This document shows, piece after piece, positions 1 to 8,813 of a stretch of 64,000 bases of DNA. The notes beneath the pieces are model-generated. The model was not told where the DNA came from, did no database searches, and saw nothing but the letters and a program-made list of their open reading frames with translations. Origin of the DNA: Desertivirga xinjiangensis (lineage in GTDB: Bacteria; Bacteroidota; Bacteroidia; Sphingobacteriales; Sphingobacteriaceae). How positions within the stretch are numbered: position 1 is the first letter of the stretch; each line of letters opens with the position of its first letter. Location: contig NZ_JAFMZP010000001.1 in the NCBI RefSeq assembly GCF_024436435.1, positions 124,001 through 188,000 on the forward strand, in the 5' to 3' direction. Made by a program: the position numbers and the translations under genes.

Positions 1-251
1 GGGATAAAATAGTTTATTCTGATGTCGATCAATGGCGGGCAGCTGTCGGAGGAGACTCTAATTCATCTTCGGGGCTTGACCCTAAACTGATCAACTTAAA
101 TCTGCCTGATCTGGGGCTCCACCCCGCATCTTTAGCAAAGAATACGGGTGTCTTTATATCTGAAGCTATTAATGGGACTACAGACATCAACAACCGCCCG
201 CGGATTGCTGATGGTAAAATTGACCGGGGTGCCTATGAACTTAGTCATTAA
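1..251 (+). CDS. C-terminal fragment of a secreted parallel beta-helix (choice-of-anchor Q type) protein
   Basis: Only the last 82 codons lie in the window; the reading frame is open from base 3 and ends at TAA 249-251. The tail contains NNRPRIADGKIDRGAYEL, the usual ending of Bacteroidota right-handed beta-helix proteins with a choice-of-anchor Q domain, which are secreted and often act on or bind polysaccharides. Nothing can be said about the N-terminus or catalytic residues. The next gene follows 57 bases later on the same strand, so it may be the first visible member of a small operon with the DUF4832, T9SS-type and GH109-like genes. The family call rests on this short tail only. Confidence 0.6.
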   Translation, partial: DKIVYSDVDQWRAAVGGDSNSSSGLDPKLINLNLPDLGLHPASLAKNTGVFISEAINGTTDINNRPRIADGKIDRGAYELSH

Positions 252-308
252 GTGCATCTATAACAAATTAAATTGATCTGCAAGATCTAAAGTGTAAATC
301 TTAAGACG

Positions 309-1709
309 ATGATAAAAGAAAAGAAATTAAGGATTTTCGGTTTTAGTATGGTGCTGATATTTCTATTTTCAGCAGTGCTGGCATGCAAAAAAAGCTCACC
401 GAAAGCTGAACCGGAGCCGGAGATAGAGGTGCCGGTTGAGGAAGGGTTTTTGTATGAGCCATCAACGGCCATATTTCCTAACACTGAACGAGGTTTTACA
501 AGAACCTACTCGATCTACGCAGAGGGACAGCCATTAAACCTTGCCCAGCTAAAGCAGCTGCGGAATCAGAATGTTACTTTGATCGTTGTTGTGTTTTACT
601 TCAATACTTTCAAAGATAAGGCGCTTAGTCAGGCGGAGTTAAGTCTTATCCAGGCAAACCTCGATTACATACGCGAGGCCGGACTTAAAGGAGTGCTTCG
701 TTTTGCATATACCGATGCTATTGGAGTTGCGGATGCTTCTCTGGCGACTATAGAGCAACATTTGGACCAGCTGAAGCCGGTTTTTGATGCCAATAAGGAT
801 GTCATAGCATTTTTGCAGGCTGGCTTTATAGGTGCCTGGGGAGAATGGCATAGCTCTTCCAATGGACTCACAAGCGTGGAAAACCAAAAGATGGTGTTGA
901 CAAAGATCCTCAATACACTTCCTCCGGAGATCATGGTGCAGGTAAGGACTCCCTCTCAAAAACAACAGGTTTTTAACAGCACTATTCCGCTGGCCGAAAG
1001 TCAGGCATATACCAGCGAAAGCATTGCAAGGGTTGGTCACCATAACGATTGTTTCTTGTCAGGAGGAACTAATTATGGCACCTACATAAATATTGCAGCC
1101 GAAAAGCAGTACATCAGCAAGGAAGGCTTGTATGTGCCAGTAGGTGGTGAAACATGCCCGCCTGAGCCTGGCTATATCGCTACTTGTTTTGAAGGTCGTA
1201 CAGAGATGAAGCTCCTTAAATGGACATATTTGAATCTCGACTGGTACGTGCCCACCATCGATGCCTGGAAAAGCTCCGGGTGTTTTGACGAATTTCAGCG
1301 AAATCTTGGTTATCGCTTAGCTTTGGTAAGTGCCGTAATCCCGGAGGAGGTCAATAGTGAGAGTGATTTGAAACTGGCCATCAAGATAGTTAATAATGGC
1401 TATGCGCCGCTATATAACAGGAAGAACACCAGCCTGATATTAAAAAACAAGGCGAGCGGTACATTTACTGAACTCAAGCTTGCATTCGACATTAGGTCTT
1501 GTAAGCCTGGCAGCACAATTAAACTGGAAGAATCAGTCCGTCTTGCAAATGTTCCTGCCGGAGATTATGCTCTTTACTTACGGATCGCCGATCAGGCAGA
1601 GAGTTTGAAGAACAGGATCGAGTATGCGGTAAGACTGGCAAATAATAATGTATGGGTAGAAGAAAACGGCGGCATGAACGATCTGAAGTTAAGTCTGAAG
1701 ATTAAATAA
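309..1709 (+). CDS. DUF4874/DUF4832 domain lipoprotein
   Basis: A 466-residue protein with a lipoprotein signal: a hydrophobic stretch ending SAVLACKK (Cys at about 26), followed by a Pro/Glu-rich linker, so probably anchored to the outer membrane. The N-terminal half has the DUF4874 pattern (NTERGFTR, then a VTLIVVVFYF strand and FLQAGFIGAWGEWH), which resembles a TIM-barrel glycoside-hydrolase core. The second half fits DUF4832, ending in a beta-sandwich with LKLAIKIVNNGYAPLYN. The biochemical activity of the family is not known to me. It precedes a T9SS-type secreted protein by 32 bases and a GH109-like gene further on, which suggests a role in glycan processing at the cell surface. Confidence 0.75.
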   Translation: MIKEKKLRIFGFSMVLIFLFSAVLACKKSSPKAEPEPEIEVPVEEGFLYEPSTAIFPNTERGFTRTYSIYAEGQPLNLAQLKQLRNQNVTLIVVVFYFNTFKDKALSQAELSLIQANLDYIREAGLKGVLRFAYTDAIGVADASLATIEQHLDQLKPVFDANKDVIAFLQAGFIGAWGEWHSSSNGLTSVENQKMVLTKILNTLPPEIMVQVRTPSQKQQVFNSTIPLAESQAYTSESIARVGHHNDCFLSGGTNYGTYINIAAEKQYISKEGLYVPVGGETCPPEPGYIATCFEGRTEMKLLKWTYLNLDWYVPTIDAWKSSGCFDEFQRNLGYRLALVSAVIPEEVNSESDLKLAIKIVNNGYAPLYNRKNTSLILKNKASGTFTELKLAFDIRSCKPGSTIKLEESVRLANVPAGDYALYLRIADQAESLKNRIEYAVRLANNNVWVEENGGMNDLKLSLKIK

Positions 1710-1741
1710 TTCAAGTATTAATCCTACAAGAAAAGTACAAA

Positions 1742-2893
1742 ATGAAAAAAAGACTAATATTTTTATCAGCATTTGCATTTTTCATGCTGGCTGGTTTATT
1801 CGCTAAAGCAGACGGAATTGTTATAGACGGTTCGTTTACTGATTGGACAGCCATTCCACATTTGCATACTAACAACCAGGGTTCAAGTTCCCGGTATACA
1901 AGCTTGAAGGCCTTCGGTGATGCTGACAATATCTATTTTTACATAGAAGGTAATACTGAAATTTCGCCCGGGATTATCGACTTCTATATTGACGTGGATA
2001 ATAATCCCAATACAGGTTTTATTTCCGACCAATATGTCGCAGGGTCGGGGGCAGACATATTGTATGAGGGCGGTTTAACGGGTGGTACAATTTACAATCA
2101 TAACGGACCGGGCAATGGATGGAGCTGGACACCTTCCGCAACGGCCACTTATGCTAATTCCTTAAGTTTTTCTCCTATAGTGGATTTATCAGGTAAAAAG
2201 GCTTACGAGTTTTCGATTAAGAAGTCGGCACTCGGCATTATGAATACTTATGTGAATTTTGCGATCAATGACGGGAATCAGGGAACGATACCCGAAAATA
2301 ATCTCAATGATTCAAAGTTCATCCGGATACCTGTGACAGGAACACTTCCAGTGAAACTGATCTCATTCAATGCCAGCAATATGGCTCTAGGAGTTAAATT
2401 AAGCTGGTCGACAGCTACAGAAAAGAACAATTCTCATTTCGATCTTTATAGGTCGGCCGACGGTAGTACATTTGAAAAGATAGGTACAATAACTGGTCTG
2501 GTGAACTCAAACTCTAAACGATCTTACAGTTATACGGATAATAGACCCTTGCCCGGACTAAGCTATTACCAGCTGAAGCAGACAGATTTTAATGGAACTA
2601 CGGAGGTTTTAGATATTATTGAATACCGGTCAGAAACTAAACAAACTGAGTTTGTATTCTATAAGATGTCTGGCCAGGATCTCGTCGAGCTACGTATTTA
2701 CTCGGATACAATTACAGGCTCTTTATTTCAGCTGTCAGATTTGTCGGGTAAAATTTTGCTAAGCCGCCAGATAAACCTTGTTGCCGGCGATCAGAGTATG
2801 ATATTGCCATTTCGTGCAAGCGCTGGAATTAGTATAGCTACCTTAAGCACCCCTTCAAACTTCATTGTACATAAAATTATGATGGAACAGTAG
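1742..2893 (+). CDS. Secreted protein with DOMON/CBM9-like N-terminus and T9SS-type C-terminal region
   Basis: A 383-residue protein with a signal peptide (MKKRLIFLSAFAFFMLAGLF, then AKA). Residues of about 25-195 read IVIDGSFTDWTAIP and FYIDVDNNPNTGF, a pattern of CBM9-like or DOMON-like beta-sandwich domains. From about 200, LPVKLISFNA and LSWSTATEKNNSHFDLYRS form the Fn3-like module common just before type IX secretion sorting domains in Bacteroidota; the last 80 residues (LSDLSGKILLSRQ) fit a degenerate sorting domain. It is therefore probably exported through the T9SS. No catalytic residues are recognisable, so a binding role is more likely than an enzymatic one. Confidence 0.65.
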   Translation: MKKRLIFLSAFAFFMLAGLFAKADGIVIDGSFTDWTAIPHLHTNNQGSSSRYTSLKAFGDADNIYFYIEGNTEISPGIIDFYIDVDNNPNTGFISDQYVAGSGADILYEGGLTGGTIYNHNGPGNGWSWTPSATATYANSLSFSPIVDLSGKKAYEFSIKKSALGIMNTYVNFAINDGNQGTIPENNLNDSKFIRIPVTGTLPVKLISFNASNMALGVKLSWSTATEKNNSHFDLYRSADGSTFEKIGTITGLVNSNSKRSYSYTDNRPLPGLSYYQLKQTDFNGTTEVLDIIEYRSETKQTEFVFYKMSGQDLVELRIYSDTITGSLFQLSDLSGKILLSRQINLVAGDQSMILPFRASAGISIATLSTPSNFIVHKIMMEQ

Positions 2894-2933
2894 ATTATAA
2901 AAGCATATAGATTAAAACCCGGTAATTGAAAAT

Positions 2934-4286
2934 ATGAATAGAAGAGAATTTATTAAAAACGGTGCAGTAGTAACTGCCGGTATGACTATTTTACCCTCAG
3001 GAGTGTTGTTCGCAAAAGATAAATCAGTTGTCAAATTAGGTTATATAGGTGTAGGTCTGCGCGGGAGAAATCATATTCAGGAAGGCTTGCTGCGTGATGA
3101 TGTTGAAATTGTAGCCATCTGCGATACGCAGGAAAGTTCATTAAAGCTGTGCCGTGAGCAATTTGTTAAGGCAGAAAAAAAGCTTCCAAAGGAATATACC
3201 GGAGGTGTAGAGGCTTATAAAAGGCTTTTGGAAAGAAAGGACATCGCAGGGGTGATCATTTCTACCCCCTGGGTGTTTCATCATGACCAGGCTATTGATG
3301 CGTTGAAGGCCGGGAAATACGTAGGATGCGAGGTGATAGCAGGGCTGTCGGTTCAGGATCACTGGGATATTGTGAATGTTTCCGAACAAACCGGTATGCC
3401 TTATATGACGCTTGAGAATGTATGTTACAGGAGGGATGTGCTGGCTGTTCTGAACATGACTCGCCAAAACCTGTTTGGCGAGCTGGTACACCTGGAAGGA
3501 GGATACCAGCACGACCTGCGTCCGGTTTTATTTAACGACGGTAAGCAGTTTTATGGGAATGGTGTCGAATTCGGTCCGGAAAAGTCGATTGGCGAGGCGC
3601 AGTGGCGTACTCAGCACAATATCGATATGTCTGGTGATATTTACCCTACACATAGCGTGGGACCATTGATGCAATATATCGACATTAATCGTGGAAACAG
3701 GTTTACGAATCTAGTGTCTTTTTCATCGAAGTCTCGCGGACTTAACTCATACGTTGAAAAGTTGTCGCCGGGGCATCCTAATGGAAAGATAAAATATAAA
3801 AATGGCGACGTGACCACCACTATGCTTAACTGTGCAAACGGGGAAACGGTCAAGTTAAGTCATGATACGCACCTGCCGAGGCCTTATTCACTGGGCTTCA
3901 GGGTTCAGGGCACCAAGGGTTTATGGATGGATGTTGCCAAGTCGATCTACATCGAAGGAAAGTCGAAAACCTATGACGAATGGGATCCGGCTCAGGTATG
4001 GCTGGATAAATACGATCATCCTCTCTGGAAAAGATACGCTGCCAAAGCTGAAGGAGCAGGGCATGGGGGCATGGACTGGTTTGTATTTAATGCCTTTGTT
4101 GAAGCTGTTAAACAGAAAAAACAGACTCCTATCGATGTTTATGATTCAGTAACGATGAGTGTTATTCTGCCGCTTTCCGCAAAGTCGCTCGAGGATGGAA
4201 ATGCTTCACAGGAGTTTCCTGATTTTACCAAAGGAAATTGGAAAACCCGCAAAAATACGTTTGCTTTGGATGACAGCGGGTTTTAA
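2934..4286 (+). CDS. Gfo/Idh/MocA family enzyme, GH109-like (alpha-N-acetylgalactosaminidase type)
   Basis: A 450-residue protein starting MNRREFIKNGAVVTAGMT, a Tat-like signal without the classic RRxFLK. Residues of about 33-60 hold the Rossmann motif GYIGVGLRGRNH for NAD. GH109 enzymes use NAD in a redox-assisted hydrolysis of alpha-N-acetylgalactosamine. The sequence shows TLENVCYRRDV, YPTHSVGP (candidate catalytic His) and GAGHGGMDWF near the C-terminus, all typical of GH109-like members rather than of ordinary sugar dehydrogenases. The substrate is inferred from family only; many GH109-like proteins are uncharacterised. It closes the first operon, followed by two hairpins. Confidence 0.75.
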   Translation: MNRREFIKNGAVVTAGMTILPSGVLFAKDKSVVKLGYIGVGLRGRNHIQEGLLRDDVEIVAICDTQESSLKLCREQFVKAEKKLPKEYTGGVEAYKRLLERKDIAGVIISTPWVFHHDQAIDALKAGKYVGCEVIAGLSVQDHWDIVNVSEQTGMPYMTLENVCYRRDVLAVLNMTRQNLFGELVHLEGGYQHDLRPVLFNDGKQFYGNGVEFGPEKSIGEAQWRTQHNIDMSGDIYPTHSVGPLMQYIDINRGNRFTNLVSFSSKSRGLNSYVEKLSPGHPNGKIKYKNGDVTTTMLNCANGETVKLSHDTHLPRPYSLGFRVQGTKGLWMDVAKSIYIEGKSKTYDEWDPAQVWLDKYDHPLWKRYAAKAEGAGHGGMDWFVFNAFVEAVKQKKQTPIDVYDSVTMSVILPLSAKSLEDGNASQEFPDFTKGNWKTRKNTFALDDSGF

Positions 4287-4314
4287 TGATTATAATCCTT
4301 AACTATTTAACTGT

Positions 4315-4341
4315 CCAGAGAGTTCCGCAGGGGCTCTCTGG
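4315..4341. repeat. 8-bp inverted repeat after the GH109-like gene
   Basis: CCAGAGAG (4315-4322) and CTCTCTGG (4334-4341) form a perfect 8-bp stem with an 11-base loop. No T-run follows directly, so it is more likely an RNA 3'-end stabilising hairpin than a terminator on its own. Confidence 0.6.
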
Positions 4342-4351
4342 ATTCAGTAAT

Positions 4352-4417
4352 AAAAAAGAGTCTCCGACTTGCTAAAGCGCTATTCTTGTGCCTAACGAGT
4401 CGGAGACGCTTTTTTAT
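4352..4417. terminator. Bidirectional rho-independent terminator
   Basis: GTCTCCGACT (4360-4369) pairs perfectly with AGTCGGAGAC (4398-4407). An A-run lies before the stem and a T-run (4409-4415) after it, so it can end transcription of the plus-strand GH109-like gene and of the minus-strand thioesterase operon. The 28-base loop is unusually long. Confidence 0.8.
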
Positions 4418-4504
4418 TGGATAATCTGTAGTCTGCCGCCCCACTGGGCATCCCACAATACTATGGACAGCGCGGTGCACGCTGCCGGCGTGCCTAATAA
4501 GAGC

Positions 4505-4918
4505 TTACAAATTTACTCCCAGTTTTTCCAAATGCTTAACAATCGAAACAGGCCTCTTATTACTATCCAGGGCAACAAACGTTAAAACGCCTTGAATAGC
4601 TAGCTCCCTGTTTTCGGTATACATCTGTTCGATGTATACATCTACTCCAACCTTTACACTGGTTACACCCAGCTCAATTACTTTTGCTACTATTTCAACA
4701 ATAGTACCGGCAGGGATGGGCTTGTTGAAGTTTATCCTGTCGGATGAAACGGTAACAACAGGCAACTTTGTAAAACGGGTTGCAGCAATAAAAGCAGTGT
4801 CATCCATCATATGCATGGCAACGCCCCCATGCAAAGTGTTATAATGATTGGTATCCGAGGCGAAAACAGGTTTAAATATCCTGGTTTCGGATAACGCTTT
4901 TCGTTCTTCTATGTTCAT
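4505..4918 (-). CDS. Hotdog-fold acyl-CoA thioesterase, YciA-like
   Basis: A 137-residue cytosolic protein that hydrolyses acyl-CoA thioesters. The hotdog core is clear: DTNHYNTLHGGVAMHMMDD includes the N-x-LHGG helix start and the acidic residue of the active site, then VSSDRINFNKPIPAGTIVEI gives the central strands. Start at 4918 is preferred over an upstream ATG at 4981, because its ATG overlaps the stop of the upstream CWC gene as ATGA (4915-4918), a typical translational coupling, and because family members begin close to this point. It is the last gene before the bidirectional terminator. Chain-length specificity cannot be read from the sequence. Confidence 0.85.
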   Translation of the reverse strand: MNIEERKALSETRIFKPVFASDTNHYNTLHGGVAMHMMDDTAFIAATRFTKLPVVTVSSDRINFNKPIPAGTIVEIVAKVIELGVTSVKVGVDVYIEQMYTENRELAIQGVLTFVALDSNKRPVSIVKHLEKLGVNL

Positions 4919-5127
4919 GAGCCAGTGGGTTGAATAAACTGCAAATATTCCTGCTTTAATTGAAGTAAACAGCCGGCACATAAGCAGCCTTCGTACAGAT
5001 CACTAACATACTGAACCTCATTTAGGTTTAGCTGAACCTTGCTGCACTGGCATTTCGTGTAAGAATTAGCCTTACATTCTATGCGGCTGCCGCAACGCTC
5101 ACAAGGGATAACTTCGTGTTTAAGCAT
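4915..5127 (-). CDS. Cysteine-rich CWC family protein
   Basis: A 70-residue protein with eight cysteines. CERCGSRIECKA gives a Cys-x2-Cys pair, CQCSK corresponds to the CWC signature, and CLCAGCLLQL to the C-terminal knuckle, matching the small cysteine-rich CWC family; a zinc-binding role is inferred from the paired cysteines. Its function is unknown. The stop overlaps the thioesterase start by four bases, so the two are co-translated. It is separated from nrdA by a 62-base inverted-repeat element, so whether it belongs to the nrdBA transcript is uncertain. Confidence 0.75.
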   Translation of the reverse strand: MLKHEVIPCERCGSRIECKANSYTKCQCSKVQLNLNEVQYVSDLYEGCLCAGCLLQLKQEYLQFIQPTGS

Positions 5128-5138
5128 GTTTTAATTTT

Positions 5139-5200
5139 ACGAGTTACGACTTACGATTAGGCATGAGGCCGTAAATCGTAAGCCGTAAATCATAACTCGT
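5139..5200. repeat. Imperfect inverted/direct repeat between nrdA and the CWC gene
   Basis: ACGAGTTA (5139-5146) pairs with TAACTCGT (5193-5200), and inside it CTTACGATT (5150-5158) pairs with AATCGTAAG (5174-5182). The right arm also holds a near-direct repeat of CGTAAATC. It could be a transcript-processing hairpin or an intergenic repeat element dispersed in the genome; only one copy is in the window. Confidence 0.6.
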
Positions 5201-5201
5201 T

Positions 5202-7580
5202 TTATGCAGAACAAGTTACGCAACCTTCTTCCATTGAACAAACCGGACCTTCAGGAATTTCATCCGCGATCTGGTTGACGGTGTCTGGTATTACTGGTTC
5301 CATGTTCTTGCCCGCCTGGGTTTCAATGGTAAATTTAACCGCTTGTGAAGCTGCCTGTGTCCGCAAATAGTACATGCCAGTCTTTAACCCTTTTTTCCAG
5401 GCATAGAAATGCATAGATGTTAGTTTAGCTGCATTTGGAGAACTGACGAACAAGTTAAGCGATTGCGACTGGCATATATAAGCCCCGCGATCGGCCGCCA
5501 TGTCGATGATCGTCCGCATTTTGATTTCCCACACGGTTTTATATAGTTCTTTTATTGCAGCAGGGATTTCCGGGATATCCTGAACAGAACCGTTGGCCGT
5601 GATGATTTTGTTCTTCATGTCGTTATTCCATAGGCCAAGTTTTACAAGGTCGTGAAGGAGGAATTTATTCACGACAATAAACTCACCACTCAGCACCCGG
5701 CGAGTGTAAATGTTCGAAGTATAAGGCTCGAAACACTCATTGTTGCCAAGTATTTGTGAAGTTGAAGCTGTCGGCATTGGCGCCACTAACAAGGAATTAC
5801 GTACACCGTGAGTCATTACTTCGGTACGTAATGTATCCCAATCCCAACGATTGCTATCCGGTGTAACCCCCCACAGATCAAACTGGAACCTGCCTTCTGA
5901 AAGGGGAGACCCTTTAAAAGTTTCATAAACTCCTTCCTGGATTGCCAGGTCTTTTGATGCCGTCATCGCAGCAAAGTAGATCGTTTCAAAGATCTCTTTG
6001 TTGAGTTTCTTCGCTTCCTCAGATTCAAAAGGAAGGCGTAGAAGAATGAAGGTATCGGCAAGGCCCTGAACACCAAGTCCGATAGGTCGGTGACGCAGGT
6101 TTGAATTCTTCGCTTCGTCGACAGGATAATAGTTGTGGTCGATGATACGGTTCAGGTTGAGTGTTACCTGGTAAGTAACTTCATAAAGCTTGTCGTGGTC
6201 GAACACGCCGTTGATGACATAACGAGGCAGCGCCAGGCTGGCCAGATTACATACAGCAACTTCGTCGGCTGCGGTATACTCTATGATTTCGGTGCAAAGA
6301 TTGGAACTTTTGATAGTGCCAAGGTTCTGCTGGTTCGATTTTGCGTTTGCGGCATCTTTATAAAGGAGGTAAGGAGTGCCGGTTTCCACTTGAGAATCGA
6401 GGATAGCGAACCATAATTCCTGCGCTTTTATAGTTTTACGCGCTCTGCCTTCTTTTTCATACCGTTCGTACAGAGCTTCAAATTCTTTTCCAAAACACTC
6501 ATGTAATCCAGGTGCTTCATGAGGGCAGAATAGGCTCCAGCCTTCATTGGTTTCCACACGTTTCATAAACAGATCGCACATCCATAAAGCATAAAACAGG
6601 TCACGGGCACGCAATTCTTCTTTTCCATGGTTTTTGCGCAGATCCAGGAAATCAAATACATCTGCATGCCATGGTTCAAGATAGACCGCAAATGCACCTT
6701 TACGTTTTCCGCCTCCCTGATCAACATAACGGGCTGTATCATTAAATACGCGCAGCATAGGAATAATTCCGTTGCTAGTTCCGTTAGTTCCACTGATATA
6801 TGAGCCCGTTGCCCTTACATTATGGATGCTTAAGCCGATACCGCCTGCGCTTTGCGAAATTTTAGCGGTTTGTTTCAGAGTATCGTAGATGCCGTCAATG
6901 CTGTCGTCCTGCATGGTGAGCAGGAAACAGGAGGACATCTGAGGTTTAGGGGTTCCGGCATTAAACAGGGTGGGGGTTGCGTGGGTAAACCAGCGCTCGC
7001 TCATCAGGTTGTATGTTTTGAGAGCGCTGTCAATATCACTCTTGTGGATGCCAACAGCCACGCGCATGAACAAGTGTTGCGGGCGTTCTACAATTTTACC
7101 ATCTACCTTCAGCAAGTATGACTTTTCAAGCGTTTTGAATCCAAAGTAATCGAATCCAAAATCGCGATCGTAGATGATATGACTGTCAAGAACGTCTGCG
7201 TTTTCTTCGATTACTTTCCATACATCGTCGGCAATAAGCGGAACGGGTTTATCTATTTTTGGATCAACATAAAGGTATAGCTTTTTCATTGTTTCAGAAA
7301 AAGACTTGGTAGTGTTCTTATGAAGGTTTGATACCGCAATCCGTGAGGCAAGCAAAGCATAGTCTGGGTGCTTGGTGGTGAGGGATGCTGCGGTTTCAGC
7401 GGCAAGACTATCCAGCTCGGAGGTAGAAACACCGTCGTATAGGCCCTCGATCACTTTTTTTGCTACATCAATGGGATCAACCAGATCAGCATTTAAACCA
7501 TAGCAGAGTTTTTCGATGCGGGCAGTGATCTTATCAAATTTTACGGGCTCTTTGCGGCCGTTTCTTTTTATTACGAACAT
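5202..7580 (-). CDS. nrdA: Ribonucleoside-diphosphate reductase, class Ia, alpha subunit
   Basis: A 792-residue catalytic subunit that reduces ribonucleoside diphosphates to deoxy forms with the tyrosyl radical supplied by NrdB. An ATP-cone ([18 protein letters not shown] onward, about residues 1-90) predicts dATP inhibition. Then come SSCFLL (redox Cys, about 217), NLCTEIIE (Asn, thiyl Cys and Glu of the active site, about 428), [15 protein letters not shown], and the C-terminal GCVTCSA cysteine pair that takes electrons from thioredoxin. Length is normal. It follows nrdB by 27 bases on the same strand and shares its riboswitch-controlled transcript. Confidence 0.97.
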   Translation of the reverse strand: MFVIKRNGRKEPVKFDKITARIEKLCYGLNADLVDPIDVAKKVIEGLYDGVSTSELDSLAAETAASLTTKHPDYALLASRIAVSNLHKNTTKSFSETMKKLYLYVDPKIDKPVPLIADDVWKVIEENADVLDSHIIYDRDFGFDYFGFKTLEKSYLLKVDGKIVERPQHLFMRVAVGIHKSDIDSALKTYNLMSERWFTHATPTLFNAGTPKPQMSSCFLLTMQDDSIDGIYDTLKQTAKISQSAGGIGLSIHNVRATGSYISGTNGTSNGIIPMLRVFNDTARYVDQGGGKRKGAFAVYLEPWHADVFDFLDLRKNHGKEELRARDLFYALWMCDLFMKRVETNEGWSLFCPHEAPGLHECFGKEFEALYERYEKEGRARKTIKAQELWFAILDSQVETGTPYLLYKDAANAKSNQQNLGTIKSSNLCTEIIEYTAADEVAVCNLASLALPRYVINGVFDHDKLYEVTYQVTLNLNRIIDHNYYPVDEAKNSNLRHRPIGLGVQGLADTFILLRLPFESEEAKKLNKEIFETIYFAAMTASKDLAIQEGVYETFKGSPLSEGRFQFDLWGVTPDSNRWDWDTLRTEVMTHGVRNSLLVAPMPTASTSQILGNNECFEPYTSNIYTRRVLSGEFIVVNKFLLHDLVKLGLWNNDMKNKIITANGSVQDIPEIPAAIKELYKTVWEIKMRTIIDMAADRGAYICQSQSLNLFVSSPNAAKLTSMHFYAWKKGLKTGMYYLRTQAASQAVKFTIETQAGKNMEPVIPDTVNQIADEIPEGPVCSMEEGCVTCSA

Positions 7581-7607
7581 GTTTTTGTTTTTAAGGATTA
7601 GAATGAT

Positions 7608-8576
7608 TTAAAAGTCTTCGTCGAGTGAAAAGCCCTGTGTTTCTTTGTTTGACAGGACTCCGCTTTTTTGATAGTCGCCAACCCTTTTTTCGAAGAAATT
7701 GGTTTTGCCCTGCAGGGAGATCATCTCCATAAAATCAAAAGGATTGCTTGCGTGGTAGATCTTGTCGTAGCCTAATTCAGAAAGCCATCGGTCGGCTACA
7801 AATTCGATATACTGGCTCATTAGTTTGGCGTTCATGCCAATAAGTGCCACTGGTAATGCATCGGTGATGAACTCTTTTTCTATGGTAACCGCATCACTAA
7901 TGATCTCATGAACTTCTGTTTGAGAAAGCTTACTCTGAAGCATGCTGTAAAGCAGGCAGGCAAATTCACAATGTAATCCTTCGTCCCTTGAGATCAGTTC
8001 ATTACTAAAGGTAAGACCAGGCATAAGTCCCCGCTTTTTCAACCAGAAGATAGAACAAAAGCTTCCGCTGAAAAAGATTCCTTCTACGGCTGCAAATGCA
8101 ACTAATCGCTGTGCAAAAGTCCCATTTTCAATCCATTTTAATGCCCATTCTGCTTTTTTCTTTACGCAAGGCACGGTGTCAATGGCGTGAAACAGCCTGT
8201 CTTTTTCGGCCGCGTCTTTAATATATGAGTCAATTAAAAGTGCGTATGTTTCAGAGTGAATGTTTTCCATCATGATCTGAAAGCCATAGAAGCATCGGGC
8301 TTCGGGAACCTGTACCTCGCTCATAAAGTTAACCGCCAGGTTTTCGTTCACTATGCCGTCGCTGGCTGCAAAGAAGGCCAGGATATGAGAGATGAAATGC
8401 CTTTCGCCAGAGTTAAGGCTTTCCCAATCTTTTTGATCAGCAGAAAGATCTATCTCTTCTGCTGTCCAGAAGCTCGCTTCGTGTTTTTTGTACATCTCCC
8501 AGATAGCGGGATAATTGATGGGGAGGATAACAAAACGGTCTTTGTTTTCTTTTAATAATACTTCATCCTGTTGCAT
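7608..8576 (-). CDS. nrdB: Ribonucleoside-diphosphate reductase, class Ia, beta subunit
   Basis: A 322-residue ferritin-like protein that carries the di-iron centre and tyrosyl radical needed by NrdA. Visible ligands are the Glu and His of [15 protein letters not shown], in which the Tyr (about residue 110) corresponds to the radical Tyr122 of E. coli, and the second Glu-x2-His in [15 protein letters not shown] supplies another helix ligand. It is the first gene of the nrdBA operon. Between its start codon and the promoter lies a cobalamin riboswitch aptamer, so expression is expected to fall when vitamin B12 is available, usually because a B12-dependent class II enzyme can take over. Confidence 0.97.
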   Translation of the reverse strand: MQQDEVLLKENKDRFVILPINYPAIWEMYKKHEASFWTAEEIDLSADQKDWESLNSGERHFISHILAFFAASDGIVNENLAVNFMSEVQVPEARCFYGFQIMMENIHSETYALLIDSYIKDAAEKDRLFHAIDTVPCVKKKAEWALKWIENGTFAQRLVAFAAVEGIFFSGSFCSIFWLKKRGLMPGLTFSNELISRDEGLHCEFACLLYSMLQSKLSQTEVHEIISDAVTIEKEFITDALPVALIGMNAKLMSQYIEFVADRWLSELGYDKIYHASNPFDFMEMISLQGKTNFFEKRVGDYQKSGVLSNKETQGFSLDEDF

Positions 8577-8691
8577 AGCATCTTATTTTAATGATAAACA
8601 GGGATTGACAAAAGGCAGGTGGTTCGATGGCAGCAGGTTGCGGCTTACGTTGACGGGCTTTCGCCAAAACCTTATTCGTGAAAGTTTTGAC

Positions 8692-8813
8692 AAATCAATT
8701 GGCAGGTGTCTGGCTCAAAGATCTTTCTTTTTACAGTTGCACGTCAGCCCGTGAATTGCACACGGTTACCTTTTAATTATAGGTGAATTCAACCTATAAA
8801 CCAAAAATGATTT
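8692..8813 (-). promoter_or_regulatory. Cobalamin riboswitch (short form) upstream of nrdBA
   Basis: Read on the minus strand, the segment has the AAAAGGTAA core, a GTGTGCAATTCACGG stem, GCTGACGTGCAACTGTAA and the B12 box GAGCCAGACACCTGCC (near 8701-8716). AAATCA plus TTGG at the 5' end pairs with CCAA plus TGATTT at the 3' end to form P1, and TATAGGT/ACCTATA forms P2. The arm usual between ACTGTAA and the B12 box is reduced to about 15 bases, as in short Cbl-II-like variants. Downstream, GCCCGT (8653-8658) can pair with ACGGGC in the aptamer (8747-8752), a possible switching or tertiary contact. No T-run precedes nrdB, so control may be translational. Confidence 0.85.

Noticed and set aside
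4388-4585. 65-codon plus-strand open frame after the GH109-like gene
   Set aside because: It begins in the terminator stem and runs into the antisense of the thioesterase gene.
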